Positions 37,309 to 49,195 of a stretch of 64,000 nt of DNA are shown piece after piece. Each line of letters opens with the position of its first letter. Positions within the stretch are counted from its first letter, which is position 1. This DNA is from Linepithema humile. Taxonomy: Eukaryota; Arthropoda; Insecta; Hymenoptera; Formicidae. The notes under the pieces are model-generated. The model was not told the DNA's origin. It worked only from the letters and a program-made list of their open reading frames with translations, and ran no database searches. Position numbers and translations under genes: made by a program. Where the stretch lies: assembly GCF_040581485.1 (NCBI RefSeq), contig NC_090128.1, positions 44,360,931-44,424,930 of the forward strand, given 5' to 3'.

Positions 37309-40300
37309 TATAATATATATATTTATATATATATATATATAAACCTTTATTTTAACAATATCTATACTACATACAAAAGACATGCAAATATGATGAATGA
37401 TAATACAAAATCGCAAAGCTATAAAAAGGATATCATGTAAATATTAATACGTCTGAGAACAGTTTCTCTTCCGTAAGAATTCTAATGACATAACAAAGTA
37501 ACGCGCATATAAAATTCCGTAATGAAGATAAAACTTCAATATTCTCAACTTAATATATATATATATATAAATAAATTGGATACAGAATTCCAAATTTATT
37601 TTCTATGATCAAACATTTATATGTAAAAGCTATATAAGCATGTATAAAAACTATGCAAACTGTATAAGCCACTAATTCTACATTAGATTAATTTACGTGA
37701 TGTCCCTCCTAAAGGCACGCATTTTCCAACCACACCATAGCGACGTTAAATAGTGAAAGCGCACTACTCAATATCCCGTACGTTCCCCTAAAATCTGTTC
37801 AGAATATCGTCGTCATCGTGTGCTCCATATACACACAACGATACCGAACCGTAATTATGAAAATCGCATATCCTATAGTACCTTATTGTATCATACCTGC
37901 GGTGGGATTCGTCCGCGAGGGGGGTGTCCCTGCAGGGGTTGCGGCAAACGACCAGGCTGTCCGTAATTTGGCCCCCACTGGCCCACCACGACTCCCGCGA
38001 TTTCCAACTGACCGCCGCGCGATGGAATGGGACGTCGCATCAAACCGCGTTGTGGTATTGCACCGCTACCACGACCGCGTATCAATCCGTCATTAATGGC
38101 GCAGCCAGCGGGTAGGATATTCGAGGGAACGGACACACGAATACCTGTAACGGTGAGAAACAGAATTATTATGCAAGTCGTAAAGAGAAAATGAGTGATA
38201 CAGATAAATAAAATAAAGATAATAATTATTTCGTTCTAGAAATTATCTTTTTGATATGTAAGATTTGTTTTCTCATTATATGAAATTCGCTGTAATGTGA
38301 GAAATATATTTTTCTTACACAATGTTTATTGATTTTCTGTATAGAATTTTGTTTTATTTAATTTTTTCTCCTAATGTCTAAACAGTTAATATGCGTATTC
38401 TTTTTATTCAAATATTACGATCAAAATTATCGAGAAACATTGTGTGTAATAAACGCTTAAGTAAATTGTGATATACATTATTAAAAGGCTTGTTTATGAG
38501 CTTGATATTTTATTGTAGCCTTGAGATTCGTAAGAATCGAGGCTATATCAATTCTCACGAAGCAATTGTTTTATTTTACTTCCAAAAGCATCTTATTATT
38601 GAAGATCGTAAGATGCTAAGGAAATTGGAAGAGAAAACAAAGAGAAAAAAGAAGAGAGAAGCATCAAGTGACATAAAAAATCAAATTTGTGCTTTTTACT
38701 TAATGTACAAGTGTTATACTCTTTAACGTGCAAACATGTTGTACCAATTGAGCTACACGAGTTTTTACCACATTGATGCTTTTCTCTTAAATACAACGTA
38801 ATTTAATGTCATTGAACGAAAAATATCAGTTAAACAATCATCCAATCGCTATCCCACGTACCTGGCGTAACAGGTAAAGGCGGACGTGCAAATACAACGT
38901 TAATTCCCTCGAGTATCGCCTTTCTCATCCTTTCAACCTTCACCACACGATCAATGTGGCCACTGCAGAGTTCCAATAAGTTCTTGGCCATAGTGGCGCG
39001 TGCCAACGTATGATGGAACAATTTGCCGTCAAAGTAAAGCCAAGGGCAGCACATCAACCACGGAATCGGCGCGCCGCACGCATCGTTCGCTAACAATGCG
39101 GTCTCGACGCCAGCCATAAACAAGGTAGCTAATTGCACACCGCGTGACGTCACCAATGGAAGCTGTACGCAAATGAGAAATTAATTGTGGGCCTGCTCGC
39201 AGACGACCAATAGCCATAAAGAGTGTACAATGTTCAATTTTACCTGCAGATCCTGCAAATACTGAGCGTTCATAAGCTCCGGTGAGAAGGCTTGTGCAAT
39301 GAAAGCGTCTAACTCCTGACGGCGTAAGATTTTTATTTTATCGGAGAAAGACATAATGTATCTGCGAAAAAAAGAGATAATCAAAAAGAAGTTTATTGAT
39401 TAGATTTAATCGCAATTAGTTTCGGAATTAAATTAGAAAACAATCTAAATAACAGTTTGAAACAATATTCACCTCAAAACACAAGCCATGACCAGCAGAT
39501 GTTGAGGCACGTAAGAGGTATTTAACATGAGAGGTGTGTCCGATCTCATGCAGGTCAGGAATCCCCTCAGTCTGCGCCGCTTGTCATCTATTACTGTGCT
39601 GAAGAGTAGGAGATTTTGTCAGTTCACAGACATCGCGGATTCGTTCGTGGTAAATGTATTGCTTTCCAAAATTAATTTGCAATATTACGCAACTTACATG
39701 ATTTAACTGGTTAGATAAACCGCTTACCCAAACCATAAACGTTGAATTGTAGGCACGCCCCATCCGATCTGCTCCGCTTTAACTTGTTCCGGCGTCTGAT
39801 ACGGATTGGACTTGGACCATACCCATTCCTTTATTATCACGTCTGGGACTTCGACCTTCTCACTATCTGTTGAGCAAATTCGCAAAATTAAGATCGACGT
39901 TGCAAAGGATGATGAATCTTTGCAATTTGTAAAATTAATGCGTAACACTTACCGCCCTTCTCTTTACTCTTTGTGGCTAGATACATTCGGTGATGAAGAT
40001 TGAACAGGATCGCATACACCATTTGTCGGATCGGTCTGTAAATCACGTGAATAGAAGGAAATTCACGATGATTTTCGTCCTCCAAGAGGATCGGCAACTT
40101 GATTTCACCAGCGATAAGAATTTGATAGATGTACGGTGACATTAATCCCTTTTGATGACGTTCTGAGGCAGTACGCATGACTTCCGGCGATGTGCTGGGA
40201 ATATTGGTCGTTTTCTCCGGTTGTCTTGTCGAGTCGGCCGTCGCATGGGATGGTGATGTCGCTGAAGAGCTACTGCTCGAACTTGAAGAACTTATCAAGA

Positions 40301-42448
40301 GATTGTGTGTCCCGTTAATAGCGTGTCCGTCATCTGTTTTAAAAATTTCAGCCGTTTAATTAACACAAAAAAACAATTATGTAATAAGTTATATAACAAT
40401 AAATTATTCTCCATTCATTAAATCAAACTTAATTTCTTAAATTACGTTTATGAGGCAGTTTTAATGAGTACTATCTGCCTTCTAGATTTTGTAAATTACT
40501 TTTCAATATTTTATATAATGCAAATCGTCACGTAAAGTCGATTCATTTAACTGATTATTTACTTTGTTGTTCTTCTTCGATACGTATAGTATCTGCGTCT
40601 CCGTGACCCTGAATTCCGGGTGGATCAATGACGATTTGCGGCGCCGCCTTTGCATTAGCCGTCGCCTGTTTGTACGCATTCAAGCTTTCGCGTTCGCTTT
40701 CCAAAGTCTCGGAAGCAAATCTCGATGTCTCCAAACTTGAATCGCCGTCCGAGGCTGGTGATGCGTCGGATAAATTCGATTGAGGCTGTGCGCTCGTTTT
40801 GGAATCTAGTTTATGAACTAAAGAAAATTTTAGTACAAATATATATTTACTTTTCAATATTATATCAAAATATGAAGACTAATAAATACGTGCAACTACC
40901 ATTAACTTCTATTTTCTGTTTTAAAAATATTACTATCAACTTTGAATGTTACTTTAAAAATATTAAAACGTTTTTTTCTGAATATTACAGTCTCACCTTT
41001 CGTTGGTTTCACAGGCTTGTAGTGTAAAAATCCTTCCTTTGTTCCGTTTAAGTAATATTGAATGGATTGCCTCAACTTGGAACACCTAGGATCGGAGATG
41101 GAGCCGAAAACCTTTTGTGACACTACATCCAATTCCGTAGATGGAAGTTCCTTTACAAAATTTGCAATTGTCTTTATCATTTGTTCCACGTTTGTCTTAC
41201 TTAGCACGTTGGTGCTAATATTAAGCTTCTTATAGAAATCAGCCAAGTCATTTTCGGTCAATATATAATTTCCAAGTAAGGCTGCTAATATACAGAGTCT
41301 GTCAGATGGTATGTTGAGAGCTTTGGTGAGTTCAGAAAGCATATATTCCTTGGTATCAAGAGAACCCTGTAATAAGGATATAAGATTTCACTTACACAAC
41401 GTAAATTACTTTCGTGAAATACAAATGTTAACTTTTTCAAAAATACGTACCTTATATGTAAGCTTCAGTTGCTCCGATGAAAAATACCGCGGAGGATCAA
41501 ATGCAGCATATTCTGCATCATCAGCTATCAGTCCATTATAATTATTCTCGCGACAGTATGCAATTACTTCCTGATGATGGTCATCCATGCTACATAACTG
41601 TTGAAACATCAATATTGTTAATTTATCCAATGCTTAAAAGCTTTGAGAAATGTAACATATATTTTTGTATATTTTTTGATACTTCAATTATATCACTGTA
41701 AAAATATATTGAGACAGCCGTTTAACTTACTACTGTGACATTCAAATGCCTGAGAGCCATACGTAAACTGGTCCTTAAACATACTGGAGGAGTCCACCAG
41801 ATTTTCGGCGGTGGTGTGCCTTTCGTTGCTATGTGTTTTAAGACCTTAATGTAAAAATGATTTCCTTTCGTAAGTTTTATTCTTGCCCAATCGACCCCAG
41901 AGCTTGACAGTGCGAAGAACTTACATTATTAACCTTAGCGCGCATTTGCAACTGCTGTTCTATCCAGTCTGCACGTCGTAGAGGTTCAAAACATCCATTA
42001 AAGAATACGGCTAACTCCAATCCTGACATTTCTGTCGCTTGGATGAATACCGCCAAAAACTGAATCATACGGTTCCATTGTCCACCGCAGGCCCAGTCTG
42101 CAATAAAAGCATCAAATGGATTTTTGTTTAAGATTAAGCTAGCACGTTTTAAAATTATATAATAACATTTAGTTGGCTGTGTTCGTTTTTTATGAACAAG
42201 ACCCAACCTATTTACATTTGCAAAATATTATTTTGTTAGTTACCTGAGAAATATCCACCGTATAATCGATCTAAGCAACATTCTCCATCAAGAACTAGTC
42301 TTAATTTGCCAGAATTGTGTAGCTGTTGTCCTTTAATTACACGAGTGCGTTGTCGTTGAGGACCCAGACGTGCGATTTTCAGCAAGTCCACAGCCACTGA
42401 TCCCCCTTGGCAAGTGTTTAAGAAAAGGTGCAAGTAATCAATGCCCAT
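35518..42448 (-). CDS. FAM120A: FAM120A-like RNA-binding protein (constitutive coactivator of PPAR-gamma-like)
   Basis: Fifteen exons on the minus strand: 42448-42244, 42097-41925, 41844-41731, 41597-41451, 41366-40997, 40817-40563, 40333-39953, 39866-39728, 39598-39473, 39361-39244, 39162-38862, 38144-37897, 36556-36428, 36043-35943, 35683-35518. All phases agree and give 990 residues (human about 1118). The start is MGIDYL, matching the family's MGVQGF start. The N-terminal half is the FEN1/PIN-like fold of the family: LVLDGECCLDRLYGGYFSDW, GGQWNRMIQF, DDHHQEVIAYCRENNYNGL, ILAALLGNYIL. The middle has a serine run. The C-terminus is Arg/Gly-rich with the conserved VVVGQWGPNYG, and a Lys-rich stretch follows. 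Vertebrate FAM120A binds RNA and links Src-family kinase signalling to PI3K under oxidative stress; the insect role is inferred. A 1.3 kb intron separates exons 12 and 13. Confidence 0.93.
37259..37340. repeat. (TA)n microsatellite in a FAM120A-like intron
   Basis: A clean TA run of over 40 bases followed by interrupted TATAT sequence, in intron 12 (36557-37896). The rest of that intron is AT-rich without recognisable features. Confidence 0.85.
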
Positions 42449-42779
42449 GTTTTCAGTACTTCCAAGTTGCTCTCCAGTCAAGTTGATTTGCTTGAGTTTT
42501 TGTTTAATATATATATAATAATGTTGCTATCTTTTTTTTTTTTTGAGTTGCTTATCCTTGTGTTTTAAGACCAATGATGTGTTTAATCTTTTACGTCTGT
42601 TTTACTTTCCTGAAGTGTTTTAACATGTGAAGAAACCTAATTTCAATTTCAAAAGTTTCAATCTGCAAAGGAGAAACGCTATCATGTACCTTCAGATGTA
42701 ACATTGTACGCACAATCAAACATATGACTTATATATACATTCTTAATTATATATACGTTTACATTATGTTTCATATTAT

Positions 42780-43760
42780 GCACATATGAAAAGAATTAAG
42801 CGACTAATCATTCGAAACCACCCGCAAGAGTTGCTACTTCGCAGACGCCCCTTCCCCCTCAGCGGCCTAACCAGGTATTTCCGCAGAGGTGGACGGGCGC
42901 AGCTGTACCGCGGACTGACGTCGCGACGTTTGCAAGAAACGCCCGTCAACGAGGAGCGTTCGCGTCAGAATATCATTAAGGAGCATGCATACGCGCGAGC
43001 GACGCCATTTACTTTGTTTATGCACACGTTGGGCTGTCGCGGGTGCTGCACGGATGTTCCCACGTTAGTGCCGGCTAGCTTACGAAGCCGGTCACCGGAG
43101 ATAATCGGTGGGTTTCAAAAAAGGGATTGTCGCTCGAACGAGAACGAGCGAAGGATCGCGGTGAAACGTGCCGGGGATAAACGTAGGTATCAGGATGGTC
43201 GTGTCGGTCGTCGGAGAATCGGTCGTGTTAGACGTCGCGCGGCGATGGCACTCGGGGACATTCATGAGCGGGACATGCAAATTCGTGTGGATTCGCGACC
43301 ACGCAATCGCCTAACAGCGATCCGTGTTCGCCGCCGCGCGAGCGTTACGTACTTACGTTAAATTAGCGATAATCATCGTGGTCCTAAAGAAACACAAAAC
43401 ACATGGACTTTTCGGAGTTGGAATGAGTTGACGTCGGAATCGAAAACGGAAATGACCACCCTTATGGTGGCGGCGCGAGCGACGACCGCCTGGTGCGCCA
43501 CGCGCTCCGCGGCGATCGTTGGCCGTCGCCCTATTGGCCCGCTGATGGATGAAAAAAAAAAGACAAAGGGTGCCGCATTTCCAAATGCGCGGTAACTACC
43601 AATCAAAAATTGATACAAATACTGATAAGCAATATGGCTGCTAGAGATAAGCTGATACTATACGCGATGTTACATCTATATCTTGCTACATCATAGATCG
43701 ACTCCCGGCCGGCCGGCTACACGGCGACCGGAACGGTGCGCAGAATTGTTAGAGATGATT
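42780..43760 (-). promoter_or_regulatory. CpG-rich promoter region of the FAM120A-like gene
   Basis: High CpG content begins about 330 bases upstream of the ATG and ends near 43760, where DNA becomes AT-rich. An ATTGG (CCAAT on the minus strand) sits at 43533-43537 within GC-rich sequence. The gap between the ATG and the island suggests a 5' UTR, perhaps with an intron. No TATA box was assigned. Confidence 0.5.
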
Positions 43761-43814
43761 TCGCGACGCATGCGCATTAAAAGCGGTACAATTAAAATAC
43801 CCATTCAACACTAA

Positions 43815-43964
43815 TAGCGTTTTCGAATAAACGGGGTTTGAACGATCTAGGGTTGATCAATCACTATTTTACTATAAATGCAAGTCTTTCATTGGTGGAG
43901 AGGTTGCAATGACGTCATTAACCAATCTTGGGTCGTTCAAATCCTGTATAATCGAAAACGCTAT
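43815..43964. repeat. TA-flanked MITE-like element with an internal CRE
   Basis: The terminal inverted repeats read TAGCGTTTTCGA and TCGAAAACGCTA, with weaker pairing continuing for about 45 bases (TTTGAACGA with TCGTTCAAA). TA on both sides suits a Tc1/mariner-type duplication. The interior contains a perfect TGACGTCA at 43910-43917 and a CCAAT motif in each orientation. It lies just upstream of the CpG-rich promoter of the minus-strand FAM120A-like gene. Confidence 0.7.
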
Positions 43965-45151
43965 AATAAAGTCCCGCATGGCCTGTAAATTGCAGCTTCT
44001 AATTATAATTATATTAAAAGGGGAATTGCTTGCTTTTCTAAAGGATAGTATTTTCTAATCTTTTTTGTTACATATACAAATTTATGCTACTATACAAATG
44101 CGCGCTAATTCATTATATTGATAGAAGTTTAATAGAAGTAAAATTTTTCAGAAACTTCGAATACATTAATTCATTGTAGTAATACGTTTTGTATATGCAA
44201 ATTGATATGCATTTTACAAATTGTACAAAATAGGGTAATCACATTATGATATCTGAATCTGGTGTTTTGGTAGTTCTTAAGAAAAAAAAAATTATCGTAA
44301 GCGGATTGAAGCGGATATATTTTTTACAAAATTTTATAAAATTCTTTTAACAATCTTTCAGGTCGTTTCCCTACCATTTCTCTCGCCGTGTAAGTATTTT
44401 ATTAGTGAAATATAGAACGATTAAGTGAGAGTAATTCACCATCACCAAAACTAATAGTATAACTTAAACGATCACAAGATCACGCAGTGTAATTTAATTT
44501 TTATGCGAGATTAATACTGTCCGAATTAATCAGAAATTACTTGGTCGCAGCCTACTAGTGTTTTTGTTGCGCTATTTATTAAGTTTGGACGATTTTAATG
44601 TGAAAGTAGCTTTTATTATTGCTTAAATATTATAAATAATTTTTTATAACTTATTATTCCATGTATTCTAATAGATGCCAAAGTATCATCTATGAATATT
44701 ATGGCACAGAACACAACAATGTGTACCATTAAAATCTGACATATACACTTAAATATTTTTATATATTCCAGTGCTTGCGTGCTGTATGACGTGATTTATG
44801 TATCCATCTATATACAGAATATTACTTAATGAAAGATAATAAATTACTTTCGATTATAAACATTTCTCTTTGATCTACTTTTTATACCCTATTTCATATT
44901 GTTTGTAAAACAATTGCTTCTAAATTGCAGGGTTTTCCATTAATTCTGCGATAGGATTAAAGCGAAATCTGTTGTTTTAATTTGAAGTCAAATTAAAAAC
45001 TAAAGGCACTTGTGCTACAATACATATTTTCCAACTGCACATCCCTGAGTTACATCCCTTACGACATTACAGTATCACTTGTATATCGCTGATATAATTA
45101 CATAAAATAAATAATATACAATTATTCAGTACATACAATATAACGCATTAA

Positions 45152-45157
45152 TTTATT
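45152..45157 (-). terminator. Candidate poly(A) signal of the ninein gene
   Basis: AATAAA on the minus strand, 37 bases after the stop codon. Confidence 0.5.
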
Positions 45158-45193
45158 TTTTATAATAGCTGTATAGTAAGAATTATTTGAACA

Positions 45194-48100
45194 TCACATC
45201 GAAGTCGAACCTACATCGAGGCCACTTAAGACAAGACAACGTTCTTGTAAACGTTTCATATGTGCTGTTAGACATGCATTTTCTATATACAAGTCCTTCA
45301 CCAATATATCAGCACTGGCCAATTTATCAGCCTGTTGGAGAAGATCATTATAATAGAAACAAATAAATGTAAATAAAAAAAATATATTATTCAGTTATGT
45401 AACAAGTAATTTTAGATTTTCTCATAGAGAGAGAGAGAGAGAGAGAGATAGCAGCATTAAATGCAGCTTAAAAAATCATATTACAGACAAAACTTGATTC
45501 TAACTTCGACAAACAAATATTTAATCTACGTGTTAATCAAACTGCCTTTTGCCTGATAAAAAAAGTAGAGATTTATTTGAAAAATCTAAAATTACTTATT
45601 ATACAATCCAATAGATAAATACTCTTGCACGCATTTTCCTCCCATTTTTTAATTAAACAAAAAATGTAAGTAAATGTAAGTAAAAATTAAATAAAAAAGT
45701 AAAATTGGATCAAAATGTCAAATTAACAATGTATAAACACGTACCTGATCAACAGTCGTTTGAATTTGTATTTGGAGTTTTTCTTGGGTATTACGAAGAA
45801 GGCACTGCAATTCAAATACTTCTGTTTGATGCTGCATCATTACACCTGTAAAGAAAAGGAAATGATTGAAAGAAATGAATAACACATTTTACCCGAAAAA
45901 ATCTCTGAAATGGCACTTACGTTGCAATAATTTTTCAATGTAATGCCGCTTCTGTTTAATATAACGCTGTAAATGCCGCTTCTTGCGTTCTTGTTCGTAA
46001 AGTTTTATTTTTAACTCTTGCAAAACGCTCATATGGACGCAACTTACATGCTGCTGTGCATTATTCTGCGTGCACGGATAACTAGTTTCTTTCACATCGT
46101 GCATCAATTTGAATTCCCCGTCGCACCTGTCTTCCTCTTTCACCGTTAACATGGTCTTAGCGCCAATGTGTGGATTATTTTGATATATTTGTGCTTTTTG
46201 ATCTTTGTTCATTCCTCTTATTCCTTTTACGGGACATTCGACGTGAGTTTTATACAGATTGTGACCATCGATTTGAACTTCTTGCTTCAATGGCCTGCTA
46301 TGATCGCTGGATAATGGAAAGTCTGCTAAGGTACGATACGTTTGATTGTTTGTGCATAGATCTATATTCGCGAACAGATCGTTTATTGATGGAATGCTAG
46401 ATGTGCTAGAGGATTTACAACGCGATGAATCCGACAACATCGGTAAGGAAAGTTCGTCTGGGACTTGCACGTAAGAATCGTTTGTAACCGGCTGTTCTGT
46501 CAGTTTTAACTTCTCGCGCAAATCCCCAATTTCTAGATTCTTCTGCGAAATATCGTTTTCAGTTTTTATTTTCCACTTCTCAAACTCATCCTCAAGATCT
46601 ACGTACTGTAATATTAAAGATACGAAGATATATTGCCAGTAATAAAATAACGTCAGTATCTAATTTTGAAGCTATACTTAAAGTATATTTAAAACAATTT
46701 TAATTCTAGATTTATAAATAGATGTAGAATTTGTTTCTTTTTTTACCTGTTGTTCCAAGTTGAACTTTTCCTCTATCGGCGACAATCGTCCGTTATTCTT
46801 TGATTTATCCGAAGGACTAATTAATTCTTCGTACTCCGCTATTTTGTTGATCAGTTCAGCAAGTTTGTCGTCGCTTAGCTTCTGTTCTTGTTCGAAGAGC
46901 TGTCTCTCTTCTTCCAGCTTGGCGGCCCAATAATCCTCACATTCTTCGTATTCTGCTTTCAACAAATCCAAGCTTCGTTCGAGTTCCTGGCAACGCTCGA
47001 TCAACTGCTTCTTTTCCGCTTCTATCAATTCGGCGGTTATCGCAATCTTTGGAATGTTTTCGATTTCGGTAATGCTTGAGGAACTGTTCTTTTCCTTATT
47101 AGTTTTGCACTGCTCCACAGAATGTTGCTCTTCTTTTCGCGGTGGATAATCTCGAAGACTCGTCGTTTTACTTTGCACCGCATTCTTCACATCTTGACTG
47201 CCAGTAAAATCGTTCAAGTCTTCCGTGCTACTCAATATCGCTGCACGCTTCGCGGAGGACAACTTCGGTACTTTCGAGACGACCAAATCCCGTAAAGACT
47301 CGTTAGCCCGTTCCTCGCATTCCATTTCAAGTTCGGACGCTATGCTCTTTCCTGCATCACGCGCGGAATAGCGTGGCGCGGAATTCGATTGCATGCCAGT
47401 GATCAATCTCGATATGCCGTCCCTCAAATGACATTTTTCCGCGACGCACTTTGCACTTGCCAATACATTTTCCAAGTCTTTTATGATCGTATCTCTAAAT
47501 CTTTTGTACTCCGTTGCATTTGACACGTCGGTCTGCTCCTCGGTTATCGATGATCCAAAACCAAACGACGCTCTCGCTTGATCGATTTGCCGATCCGCAT
47601 TGTACTCTTGCGTTATCCGGCTCTTATCTTGGTTCTCGTCCAGCTGCAAATCGTACGCCAAAGATGACGGCGCATCGTAGCTCGTATCTTTGCTCTGGCT
47701 TCTTGAATTTTCCAATTCCGCGTTCAGCTCGTCGTTGTAATCTCGTAAGAGAGTCACTTCCGACTGCAGATGCTTGATACGATCGATGAAGAAATCAACT
47801 TGCTCCTGCTGCCTCGCTTCCATGCTTTGTATCTCATCCTGCTCCGCGTCTAATATTTTTATCTGATTCAACAAATCGTTGTTGGATTGCCGCAGTTTAT
47901 CGATTTGATTGAGAAAAGTTTTATTTTCCGCTTCGAGCATCTGATTCTCCTGCAACATATTTATAACTTTATTCTTCATATCGTGATTTTCTTTCTGCAG
48001 TGTCTGCAATTGATCGTCTCTCGATTTGAGGGCCGCGGCGTCCATTTCCCGTTCAGCGTTAAGCTGATCCAACAAATCCTTCGTGATTTCGGCGTAACGT

Positions 48101-49182
48101 TGTTCGCTCTGCTTCTGCACACTCTCCTTCGTTTTTTCCAACTGAACTTGATATTCCTCAATTTCTTGTGCTAATAAATTCGCCCGTTCATTAGCTTCCA
48201 ATATATCGACACGCATCTTCTCCTTTTCAGTTTTCATGTTCTCGATTGCAACATTTAGATTGCGTTGCTCCTCCTGATACGCATTAACTATTTCTTGCAG
48301 TAAGTCAATATGAGATTGAATAGTATCACTTTCTGGTGATTCATTCAAATTCTTAAGATCATCGCATATAATGTTTGTTACTTCCGCGAGACTGGTGTTT
48401 AAAGCATTGAGATCTTCGCTGGACGACAGCACAGTTACATTGGAGACACCTGCAACTTCCCGCTTATCTAAAGTTTCGTTAGCCTGTATCGAATCAATTC
48501 CACGAGATTTATATGCATTAAAATCTAACGTATTTACATCGCGTTGTACAATACTGTTGTGAGACGAGTTATTCTCTTGCGAGGCCTTCATGCACGATTT
48601 TTGAAATATAATTACAAACTCATCGAAGCTTATCAATCCATCGCAATTCTGATCTAACCACTCAAAGATAGATTCAGCTATTTGCTTCGGAAGCTCGGGA
48701 ATTCCTAAACAGCTTGATATAAGCTGCATCGTTGCAGCATCCGCGTTTCCTTTTAAACAAACCTTCGTTTTTTCCCACAAACGCATTAATCTACTCTCAT
48801 CCATTGGTACACCACTTTGTATCGCTTGAAGGTGAATCTTGGAAATGCTATTGACCGATAAAACCTCACTTTTCTCAATATCAATACCACGTGTACTTGA
48901 ATTATAGCATGGCTGTACAATATGTTGCTTATCCATTATTAATCCTTGGAACTTCTTTAACAGAAGTAATAAACCATCCCGAAATTCCTGGAAGGATATA
49001 GTTCGTTTATCTGGACGACGTTTGCTGATGCATGACTTCAATTCTTCGATTAATCCATCCAGATGTAATTTATTGCAAATGGAGATTAAATCACTCTCGT
49101 CGAGTTCATCCTCTCCTTTTGTCAAACAGCTCTCGAATACATCAAAAAGCTGTTGTTCATAAAGATCGCCATGTTCAGCCAT
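45194..49182 (-). CDS. Bsg25D: Ninein / Bsg25D-like centrosomal coiled-coil protein
   Basis: Four coding exons on the minus strand: 49182-46747, 46605-45921, 45845-45745, 45331-45194. They give 1119 residues. The first exon is 2.4 kb. The N-terminus holds EF-hand modules. The second has a canonical loop, DQNCDGLISFDE (residues 177-188), with every calcium-coordinating position filled. Long coiled coil follows (about 290-520 and 720-830), rich in Glu, Lys, Gln and Leu heptads. The last exon contains ADILVKDLYIENACLTAHMKRL, which matches the conserved C-terminal segment of vertebrate ninein. Known role: anchoring of microtubule minus ends at centrosomes and other organising centres; in Drosophila it is maternally supplied and germline-enriched. 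The vertebrate protein is about twice as long, so the central coiled coil is shorter here. Confidence 0.92.
45394..45607. repeat. MITE-like element, copy 2, in ninein intron 3
   Basis: The terminal repeats (GTTATGTAACAAGTAATTTT and its complement at 45581-45607) and the interior (CTAACTTCGACAAACAAATA) match the element at 26143-26277 in the same orientation. It is longer because a (GA)n microsatellite at 45426-45449 and adjoining sequence sit next to the left arm. Confidence 0.7.
45426..45449. repeat. (GA)n microsatellite
   Basis: Twelve GA units inside the MITE-like element of ninein intron 3. Confidence 0.8.
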
Positions 49183-49195
49183 ATTTTCTACTCAT
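49175..49195 (-). promoter_or_regulatory. Upstream ORF overlapping the ninein start codon
   Basis: On the minus strand an ATG at 49195 opens a six-codon frame (MSRKYG) that stops at TGA ending at 49175. It is out of frame with the main ATG at 49182 and overlaps it. By general rules of scanning, such a uORF lowers main-frame initiation, unless it is skipped by leaky scanning. A possible 3' splice site at about 49240 would place it in the same 5' UTR exon. Confidence 0.55.

Larger units (their letters stand above)
42449..45193. other. Intergenic DNA between FAM120A-like (5') and ninein (3')
   Basis: The left third is the CpG-rich promoter region of the FAM120A-like gene. The rest, from about 43970, is AT-rich and shows no coding frame, RNA gene or repeat beyond the inverted-repeat element at 43815-43964. 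Its right edge holds the ninein 3' end. Confidence 0.55.

Noticed and set aside
42786..43361. ATG-initiated 191-codon Arg-rich open frame on the plus strand upstream of the FAM120A-like gene
   Set aside because: It lies in the CpG-rich promoter island, where CGN codons and few stops arise from composition. It shows no recognisable domain, and its sequence is Arg-rich without patterned hydrophobics. Kept as non-coding unless transcript or proteomic data appear.
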